A DNA stretch of 40,046 nucleotides. Source: Deltaproteobacteria bacterium. Lineage in GTDB: Bacteria; Desulfobacterota; Syntrophia; Syntrophales; UBA2210. The translations under genes and the position numbers were made by a program. The stretch covers positions 1 to 40,046 of the forward strand of contig JAFDBG010000040.1 in NCBI GenBank assembly GCA_019313385.1, written 5' to 3'. Numbering within the stretch: the stretch's first letter is position 1; the number at the start of each line of letters is the position of its first letter. Shown piece by piece: positions 33,978 to 40,046 of this stretch. Below the pieces are notes generated by a model that saw only the letters and a program-made list of their open reading frames with translations, was not told the DNA's origin and made no database searches.

Positions 33978-34721
33978 TTAACTTGTTTCGTCTTTTACAA
34001 TCTTAAGGGGAAATGTCTGCATAACACCGTCATCTATCCACTCGCAGGCATCTACCGGGGACATCTTCCAGTTGGTAGGGCAGGGCGAAAGAATCTCGAC
34101 GAGCGAGAACCCCAGACCCGCCATCTGCACCTTAAAGGCCTTTGCAATAGCCTTCTTGGTCTTTATTATGTTTTTTATGGAATTTACCGCTGTCCGTTCT
34201 ATATAGACAGCCCCCTTTGTTATTGCCAGCATTTCGCTCAGATCGATAGGAGACCCGTCACGATCTTTATCGCGACCGCCCGGTGTGGTGGTGGAATTCT
34301 GGCCGAGCAGGGTCGTGGGAGCCATCTGCCCGCCCGTCATACCGTAGCAACTGTTGTTGACGAAGATAACAGTAATATTTTCACCTCTGTTGGCTGCGTG
34401 GATAGTTTCAGCGGTTCCGATAGCAGCTATATCTCCATCGCCCTGATAGGAAAACACCATTTTGTCAGGGAGAATACGTTTTACCCCGGTAGCCAGCGCC
34501 GCGCCTCTTCCGTGGGGAGCTTCTCCCATATCTATATCAAAATAGTCGTAGGCCAGTACCGCGCAACCGGCCGGAGGAACACAGATTGTTTTTTCTCCTA
34601 TGTCAAGTTCCTCGATAACTTCAGCTATCAATCGATGGATGATACTGTGCCCGCACCCGGGACAGTAGTGAAACGGTACCTTCTTTATATATTTTGGCCT
34701 TTTAAAGACAACCTTTTCCAT
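33978..34721 (-). CDS. 2-oxoacid:ferredoxin oxidoreductase, beta subunit (TPP-binding)
   Basis: This 247-aa thiamine-diphosphate subunit has HYCPGCGHSIIHRL (about 17-30), GAPHGRGAALATGVKR-like APHGRGAALATG, the TPP/Mg motif GDGDIAAIG...NNSCYGMTGGQ (about 95-127), and TTTPGGRDKD. Length is normal and no defect is seen. GAGGATTGATAG precedes ATG 34721. It lies directly behind the frameshifted alpha subunit. Confidence 0.94.
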   Translation of the reverse strand: MEKVVFKRPKYIKKVPFHYCPGCGHSIIHRLIAEVIEELDIGEKTICVPPAGCAVLAYDYFDIDMGEAPHGRGAALATGVKRILPDKMVFSYQGDGDIAAIGTAETIHAANRGENITVIFVNNSCYGMTGGQMAPTTLLGQNSTTTPGGRDKDRDGSPIDLSEMLAITKGAVYIERTAVNSIKNIIKTKKAIAKAFKVQMAGLGFSLVEILSPCPTNWKMSPVDACEWIDDGVMQTFPLKIVKDETS

Positions 34722-34724
34722 CTA

Positions 34725-35787
34725 TCAATCCTCTTCCAGGTGCTGGCGGTAATACAGGCTGCTTATTACTTTGGCTATTTCATCAGGAGTTGAAACAATT
34801 CCCCCCGGCCGTCCATAAAAGTGCACGTTGCTTCTTCCCTCCAGGGACAGTTTTACATCGTCCAGCATCTGTCCTGTATTCATCTCAAAGACGAGAAAAT
34901 CCTTGACTGATCTGCTCATTTCCCTGATGACGCGTTCAGGAAAAGGCCACAGGGTAACAGGCCTTAAAAGACCCACCTTGAGTCCCATTTCACGAGCCCT
35001 CTTTATGCTGCCCTTGGCTACCCTTGCGGCAGTCCCGTAAGCGACAACCACAAATCTGGCATCTTCAGTCATATAAGTTTCCGCGTTCGCGATTTCCCTG
35101 GAAATAGTCTCGTATTTTCTCGCGAGCTTCCAGTTGTGCTCCTCCATTTCCACCGTGCCTAGAATCAATGACTTGATTATTCTACTTGGCCTTCCATTTG
35201 CCCCGTCCAGCACCCATGGTTTGGGAGGCAGTTCAGTGAGATTGACGGGGTCAGGAAAGATAACAGGTTCCATCATCTGGCTCATCATGCCGTCGACCAG
35301 GATCATGACAGGTGTCCGGTATCTGTCTTTTTGTTAGATCAGCCATCTCCTGACCGGAGGCCGGAGCCAGAGCTATAGTACGATAGTCTCCGTGTCCTCC
35401 ACCCCTTGTGGCCTGAAAGTAATCTCCCTGGGAAGGTGCTATATTGCCGAGACCCGGCCCACCTCGCATGCTGTTTACGATGACCGCTGGAAGTTCCGAT
35501 GCCGCCAGAAATGATATACCCTCCTGCTTGAGGCTTATACCCGGGCTGGATGAACTGGTCATTGCCCTCGCTCCCGCCATGGATGCCCCGAGTACCATGT
35601 TGATCGAGGCGATTTCACTTTCTGCCTGGATAAAGGTACCGTCTTCCAGATTTGCCATTGCGCTGGACATGAATTCCGGGAGCGCATTCTGCGGCGTTAT
35701 GGGATAGCCCGCGTAAAACCGGCATCCGGCGCGTATGGCTGCCTCACCGATTACCTGACTCCCCTTCATTAGCATCTTTTTATCCAC
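34725..35787 (-). pseudogene. vorB: 2-oxoacid:ferredoxin oxidoreductase alpha subunit (VorB-type), frameshifted
   Basis: Two frames together make a VorB-type alpha subunit. The first, 35787-35251, covers [38 protein letters not shown] and [20 protein letters not shown] to EMADLTK. The second, from about 35328 to 34725, resumes at [15 protein letters not shown] and runs to the normal end. At the join, about 35325-35334, relatives have LAFDLA between LTK and D(R/K)Y; here only one base separates them, so about 17 bases are missing and the phase shifts. GTG 35787 overlaps the ferredoxin gene by 8 bases. It is either a true pseudogene or an assembly/consensus error. Confidence 0.85.
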
Positions 35788-36019
35788 GATAGACCTCTAT
35801 TGCGATATCAGGGCAGATGACCGCGCACATGGCACAGCCTGTACATTTGCGATCTTCCCCGGCATTTGTTTCCGTGAATTCGGCTGGATAATACCCCTTT
35901 TCGTTTAATTCAGTAGAAATGACAATAAGTTCGCTCGGACATACCGACATGCAGAGATAACATCCCTTGCACAGTTTACTGTCGATTACTATTCTACCTT
36001 TTTTTGGTTTTATAGTCAT
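35780..36019 (-). CDS. 2x[4Fe-4S] ferredoxin, delta subunit of 2-oxoacid oxidoreductase
   Basis: A 79-aa ferredoxin with two complete clusters: [12 protein letters not shown] (17-28) and [12 protein letters not shown] (about 59-70). It is the first gene of the delta-alpha-beta-gamma-ACT operon and carries electrons between the TPP site and soluble ferredoxin. The start is ATG 36019; the Shine-Dalgarno is weak (GAGTAAAGC). Confidence 0.93.
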   Translation of the reverse strand: MTIKPKKGRIVIDSKLCKGCYLCMSVCPSELIVISTELNEKGYYPAEFTETNAGEDRKCTGCAMCAVICPDIAIEVYRG

Positions 36020-36137
36020 AAGCTTTACTCAAATTGAATGCTGTTGTGCTGGATTTTCATACAGGCGTTGTCATTTATGTCTCCGCCCTGATTCTGTCAA
36101 GGGTTATGAGCATAATTATTCCATAAAAAATTAATTA

Positions 36138-36740
36138 TTACCCTGTGCCGACCGCAACCGTTTCATTTACTCTGCTATACTCTGAAAAATCCGCGGAACA
36201 ATTGTCAGGCCCGAGGAGATTTTCCATATCTGCGGGAGAAAAAGAACAGAAACGAAACAGATGTTCCTCCAGGGTTTTTGTTTCCTCCCAGAGCATCCGG
36301 ATATATTCCCTGCGCTTTGGCTCTATTCCATATCTTTCCATAATGTAATCTATTCGTTGCGCGAGGGTTGCCACTTTGTCGTGAACCACACGTTTGTCCG
36401 CGTAATTAACCACATCCGCTTCTATCGGGCTGTCGGAGGCGAAATACTCGTCCAGAAGAACATGTTGTCCGACGATGTCTCCCACCCCGGGGTAACCCAG
36501 GCTTATGAGTAACTGTTTTCCAGTCTGCGCGTGATCTTCACGGGTCTCTATGCTTCTCGTTTTGGTTATATCATGCAGCAATGCAGCTGCCTGGACAAGG
36601 TTTGGATTTAGGTCTGCCTCAAGGGAATCGGCCAGGAACATGGCTACGCGGCAGACCTGAAGAGAATGAGCCACGATATGGTCCATCATTTTCATTTTGT
36701 ACATGATGTAATAGCATTCCTGCCGCGTTGGTATTCGCAT
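36138..36740 (-). CDS. HD-domain phosphohydrolase-like protein
   Basis: A 200-aa HD-superfamily protein. His/Asp ligands: H25 in VAHSLQV, HD 56-57 in AAALLHDITK, H in GQHVLLDEYF, and D in VNYADKRV. It resembles short HDIG-type metal-dependent phosphohydrolases (nucleotide or RNA substrates); the substrate is unknown. I chose ATG 36740 (MRIPTRQECYYIMYKMKM). The frame is open to 36923 but those 61 codons include the terminator hairpin of the upstream gene and look non-coding. Confidence 0.8.
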   Translation of the reverse strand: MRIPTRQECYYIMYKMKMMDHIVAHSLQVCRVAMFLADSLEADLNPNLVQAAALLHDITKTRSIETREDHAQTGKQLLISLGYPGVGDIVGQHVLLDEYFASDSPIEADVVNYADKRVVHDKVATLAQRIDYIMERYGIEPKRREYIRMLWEETKTLEEHLFRFCSFSPADMENLLGPDNCSADFSEYSRVNETVAVGTG

Positions 36741-36861
36741 ATGCACCAATCCTTCACACGGACACCTTCTAACAGATAGATGAAAAAAATGCGAGACTGT
36801 TTTTTCATCGGGATGGTATTGTACTGCTGATTTTTCTTTGAACATGGGTATATTGGAAAGC

Positions 36862-36902
36862 GCGCGGAAAAAGAAACCCGGGAAGCTGCTGCGCTTCCCG
36901 GG
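36862..36902 (-). terminator. Intrinsic terminator of the 88-aa gene
   Basis: CCCGGGAAGC (36877-36886) pairs perfectly with GCTTCCCGGG (36893-36902), loop 6 nt. Read on the minus strand it is followed by TTTCTTTTTCC, a T-rich tract. It lies 39 bases past the stop of the 88-aa gene. Confidence 0.85.
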
Positions 36903-36941
36903 CAGAATGTACTTGCCGGTCAAGATCGGGGCATGCTTGAC

Positions 36942-37208
36942 TTAACCGGCTTTACAGGGTTTAAGCTCGAATCGGAGGATGTTTGATTCGGTCTTGCTGT
37001 TTACAGAAAGCAATTTACATGCCAAAGGCCAGAGTGCTCCTTTAAGTGTTTGAAATGTGGCCATGTCTGTTGCCGGAATCCTGATAATCGATACATCGCT
37101 TCTGCCTGAATAGGGGAACAAAATGTCGAAATAAACTGAAGTATCAAGTGAAAATAGCGTAAAAACAACAAGTTCATCTATGCACGGCCTTTGAACAAAA
37201 AACGACAT
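36942..37208 (-). CDS. Orphan 88-aa protein, unknown
   Basis: An 88-aa protein beginning MSFFVQRPCIDELVVFTLFS, with DVSIIRIPATDMATFQTLKG in the middle and FELKPCKAG at the end. It has no membrane segment or known motif that I recognise. Its own strong terminator downstream supports real expression, while the ribosome binding site before ATG 37208 is weak. The layout (alternating strands and a short helix around TFQTLKGALWPLACKLL) is loosely like the DUF4911-type protein at 26813, but I cannot claim homology. Confidence 0.55.
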   Translation of the reverse strand: MSFFVQRPCIDELVVFTLFSLDTSVYFDILFPYSGRSDVSIIRIPATDMATFQTLKGALWPLACKLLSVNSKTESNILRFELKPCKAG

Positions 37209-37412
37209 AATTGTCGAGCCAGGGTATTTTGTGGTTATTCTTTGAATTATTTTGGCCTGTCCTTTTATTATGGTAGTATCAGATTAAGAATTCGAAAGTT
37301 GACAGGGGGATAGTATGATAAAGAAAACAGGATGGGGAAGACAGAAAGACATCCCCTAAGCCCTGCCGGATACCGACGAAGGGGCAAAGGCATAAATCAT
37401 AATCCTGAGCAG

Positions 37413-39122
37413 TTACAAAATCATATTCAATATACTCCCGACCGCCAAAGCCGATGTGAGCATTATGGCGGTCGATTTCATAAAGTCTTTCAACCCCAGT
37501 TCTCTGAACAGGACAACAACAGTGGCAATGCAGGGGAAAGACATGGTCAGGACAACGCTGCCTACAACCATTTGTTTGGCCGTCATTGGAGATAGTGCCA
37601 GCATTCCGAGGGCGGCATCCTTGCGAAGTAATCCTATAATAATTGCCGTTACTGACTCTTCGGGAAGGCCCAGTACGCCCCTTATTACAGGCGCTGTAAA
37701 ACCGGCTATATAGTCGAATGTTCCAAAGACAAAAAGTATGTTTATAACCAGCACCGCCGCTAATATTATGGGAACGGCCTCTATGAGAAAGCCTCGTATT
37801 CTCCCCCAGAGCTTTCGTATCATCGTACCCCATGGGGGAATGCGGTATGGGGGGATTTCGATGAGGAGCTCGGGGCTGAATCCCTTTAACAGGCGATTAA
37901 GAAGTGTTCCCAGGATTATCCACACCAGAAACAGCGTCGCATAGACGATTGCCACATATTGTCCGCCATACTTTCCAACCAGGCCAAAGATCATTGCCTG
38001 GGCGGAAGCACAAGGCACCGCTATGGATATCAGCGTCGCCGCTATGAATCGCTCTCTTTTGCTTTCAAGTATGCGTGTTCCCATTACAGCTGGCACATTG
38101 CACCCAAATCCCAGCAGGGAGGGTATGATCGCGAAGCCATGCAGCCCGACTTTATGCATTGCGGTGTCCAGAAGTACCGCCAGACGGGGCAGGTACCCGA
38201 TATCCTCAAGAATCCCGAGGATAAGGTAAAACGATATGATATATGGTAGTACCATGGCAAAGGGCACATAAAGACCGCTACTAAGCAGTCCGAAGGATTC
38301 AATGAAGTTAATTTCCCCATTAAACAGTTTGCCCACTATAACATCATGTAAAAAACCGCTGTTTCCCATAAACGCGCTGAGTTTCATCAACGCAGGCAAC
38401 CACAGGAAATTAAATATCGGATCAAACAGATATCTTATCAGTGATTCGCCTATGAAACGTATCACCATAAAGGAGCATATCAGTACTGCTGTGGCTATAA
38501 CTATACCTGTTCTGGGTTTTACGCTTGCATCTTCCAGACGTTCAAACCATCTGTGGTGTCTATGTGATATCTGTTGTACCCGATCTATTATATCACCTAC
38601 AAAGGCCCAGCGTTCATTGCGGCTTCTTGTCGGAGAAGAGGGGGATACGGCGTTGGAAATACTTATCACAAGTTCCTTTATCCCCTGACCGGTCAGACCG
38701 GATGTGGGAATAACAGGTATCCCCAGAATTTTTGTCAACTTTTCGAGATTAATATTCACTCCCCGATGTTTTGTGTCGTCCCACATATTCAGCGCGATTA
38801 TCATTGGAATCTTCATTTCCATCAATTGCGTTGTCAGGTAAAGATTCCTTTCGAGGTTTGTCGCGTCAACGACATTTATTACAATATCGCCAGTCTTGAG
38901 CATTTCAGCGGCAATTTTCTCCGCTTCACAGGTTGGTTCAAGGGTATAGGTTCCGGGAACATCAATAATCTCAACCTGCCTGCCGTCTATCTTCATGGAC
39001 CCACTTGTATAGGTGACAGTAGTTCCTGGATAATTAGAAGAGACTACACGTACCCCCGTGAGCCGGGAGAAGATGACACTCTTGCCGACATTGGGATTGC
39101 CCATGAGCAGGATCTTCATCAT
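37413..39122 (-). CDS. feoB: Ferrous iron transporter FeoB (compact form)
   Basis: A 569-aa inner-membrane Fe(II) importer. G-domain: G1 GNPNVGKS (8-15), G3 DVPG (54-57), G4 NMWD (112-115), G5 TSG (about 140-142). The short helical linker leads to the membrane part with Gate motifs GFGCNVPAVMGTR (338-350) with AVPCASA, and later MSFPCIATVVV. It is shorter than the 770-aa E. coli protein, mostly by smaller spacer and C-terminal parts, as in many anaerobes. Its ATG overlaps the feoA stop (ATGA). Confidence 0.96.
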   Translation of the reverse strand: MMKILLMGNPNVGKSVIFSRLTGVRVVSSNYPGTTVTYTSGSMKIDGRQVEIIDVPGTYTLEPTCEAEKIAAEMLKTGDIVINVVDATNLERNLYLTTQLMEMKIPMIIALNMWDDTKHRGVNINLEKLTKILGIPVIPTSGLTGQGIKELVISISNAVSPSSPTRSRNERWAFVGDIIDRVQQISHRHHRWFERLEDASVKPRTGIVIATAVLICSFMVIRFIGESLIRYLFDPIFNFLWLPALMKLSAFMGNSGFLHDVIVGKLFNGEINFIESFGLLSSGLYVPFAMVLPYIISFYLILGILEDIGYLPRLAVLLDTAMHKVGLHGFAIIPSLLGFGCNVPAVMGTRILESKRERFIAATLISIAVPCASAQAMIFGLVGKYGGQYVAIVYATLFLVWIILGTLLNRLLKGFSPELLIEIPPYRIPPWGTMIRKLWGRIRGFLIEAVPIILAAVLVINILFVFGTFDYIAGFTAPVIRGVLGLPEESVTAIIIGLLRKDAALGMLALSPMTAKQMVVGSVVLTMSFPCIATVVVLFRELGLKDFMKSTAIMLTSALAVGSILNMIL

Positions 39123-39358
39123 GTTCGTTGATTTACCTCAATAAATATCTTGCCAGCCATACCAAAACCGATGGCCACTTTTGTTCTGTTTACCAAGATA
39201 GTGACAGGCCCGCGCATAAGCATCGAATCTATTTTCGTTATATTTTTTCCGGTTATGATTCCCAAAGCGTTAAGGCGGTTAATCAATCCCTGTCCGCCCT
39301 TGATTTCATACACGCTTCCGCTTTCTTCCGGATTCATATCATTAAGAGATTTAATCAC
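39119..39358 (-). CDS. feoA: FeoA-like protein
   Basis: A 79-aa SH3-like FeoA partner of FeoB: GSVYEIKGGQGLINRLNALG (14-33), ITGKNITKIDSMLMRGPVTI, and GFGMAGKIFIEV at the end. GTG start 39358 follows AAGGAAG at long spacing; ATG at residue 8 is the alternative. Co-translated with feoB. No clear Fur box was seen upstream. Confidence 0.92.
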   Translation of the reverse strand: MIKSLNDMNPEESGSVYEIKGGQGLINRLNALGIITGKNITKIDSMLMRGPVTILVNRTKVAIGFGMAGKIFIEVNQRT

Positions 39359-40046
39359 AGATATACAGTCTTCCTTTCTTGAAACAATCGGGACAGGCGG
39401 ATTTAAATATCACAACTCAAAGCATTCTGTCTATCTTTGTTCTCATCTGTTTGAATGTTTATGCATTGATGTTATCAACCACTTTTTAAAAAATTAAGTG
39501 TCATCCCCCGAATTCCAGTAAAGCTGATTTGCCGCATCTTTTATCGGTCAAGTTCAACGGTTAGGAGATGAATGCCCACTATAGAAAAGCAGTGTGAACT
39601 TTTGGATTTAAAGATTATGATAACGGTATGATTTGGCTTCATTAAAAGTTACCGCTTAACAAGCGTGCATAACATCTTGTAGCTACCTTTCCTTGATGGT
39701 GTCGTAAAAAGTCCCAAAACCGTCATACCGGGCTTGATCCGGTATCCAGAAGCTGTTGAATTTACTGGATTCCGGCTTCCGCCGGAATGACGAAAAATGC
39801 GCGTTTTCTGACTTTTTACGAATGCGTCTTCCTTGACACGCAAAGATATTTTTGACACATTTAAGCCATCGAAAAAGCGAAATTCTGTATTTTTTATATT
39901 TCCTGCCAACCTGTTTGACGAGATCAATATAGACCCTGCATTCTCGGGTTATTTTATATGCACAGGTGAAGGAGCCTCAAATGCCTGAAAAAGCTTCGCC
40001 TGCTTTTTAGTAACCTCACCCCAATGCCCTCGTCTCCCGGCATGTG
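39359..40046. other. Gene-poor right end with MITE copy
   Basis: No credible gene in 688 bases. It contains the MITE-like copy (39695-39828) and, near the end, a weak AAAAAGC/GCTTTTT hairpin (39988-40008) that could be a terminator. The last bases (CCTCACCCCAATGCCCTC) resemble common low-complexity intergenic repeats. Confidence 0.6.
39695..39828 (-). repeat. MITE-like element, copy 2 (inverted)
   Basis: Reverse-complement copy of the element at 7152-7284, 134 bp, with the same 12-bp ends at 39702-39713 and 39810-39821. It differs by only a few bases (for example one extra base near the CGAAAAATGCG block). A 93-codon minus-strand frame overlapping it is an artefact of the repeat. Confidence 0.85.

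Noticed and set aside
36741-36923. N-terminal extension of the HD-domain protein
   Set aside because: It contains the terminator hairpin of the upstream gene and lacks protein-like composition.
37330-37412. Riboswitch-like stretch (GCCGGATACCGACGAAGGGG and GCAAAGGC)
   Set aside because: It superficially recalls a c-di-GMP or cobalamin aptamer, but the plus strand has no downstream gene (feoB is convergent) and I could not complete a consensus fold.
39649-39927. 92-aa minus-strand frame at the right end
   Set aside because: Most of it is the MITE-like repeat read through; no protein similarity apparent.

Overview
This 40 kb window looks like a chromosomal segment of an anaerobic deltaproteobacterium (Desulfobacterota, possibly Syntrophales-like). 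This is inferred from gene content, with no 16S or marker search behind it. The pointers are a high-affinity amino-acid type (LIV/HAAT) ABC importer interleaved with CoA ligases, a VorB-type 2-oxoacid:ferredoxin oxidoreductase operon, a fragment of an acyl-CoA dehydratase activase, a zinc-type L28, and several short dispersed repeat families. No rRNA, tRNA or CRISPR array was recognised.

Region 1 (1-7300) is accessory and decaying. It holds the 5' three quarters of an IS256-family transposase running off the left edge, a HicB-like scrap, a 61-aa CxxC/CxxC protein, a Fic protein with an antisense mini-ORF carrying an S-x3-E-G motif, a decayed relic of the CxxC gene, and a broken small basic gene. 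These are followed by an intact SNF2 helicase/SWIM zinc-finger pair, a membrane-anchored Holliday-junction-resolvase-like protein, and two dispersed repeats.

Region 2 (7300-16120) is mostly core metabolism and housekeeping. It has an acyl-CoA synthetase whose 5' end abuts a truncated activase, a TrmN6-like methyltransferase convergent with a DUF721 gene, a MoaE-like protein, glycerate 2-kinase, phosphomannomutase/phosphoglucomutase, and hflK-hflC.

Region 3 (16130-24980) is one transport/activation cluster. A candidate promoter and two tandem, mutually exclusive terminator hairpins precede livK-like, livG, a long acyl-CoA synthetase, livH, livM, livF and a PaaK-like ligase. The spacers between these genes carry structured repeats: alternative hairpins before livH and three covarying hairpins before livF. 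I infer that the importer feeds a carboxylic or aromatic acid to the ligases, rather than only branched-chain amino acids.

Region 4 (24980-33070) has recJ (minus), a DUF4911-like gene with a small exported protein (plus), rpmB, and a minus-strand operon purM-purN-DUF523-FAD oxidoreductase-phosphofructokinase.

Region 5 (33070-40046) has a minus-strand operon for ferredoxin, alpha, beta and gamma subunits of a 2-oxoacid oxidoreductase plus an ACT protein. Two of its genes carry internal deletions, one frameshifting. Then come an HD-domain protein, an orphan 88-aa gene with a strong terminator, and feoA-feoB. The right end is gene-poor and carries a second, inverted copy of the 133-bp MITE-like repeat found at 7152.
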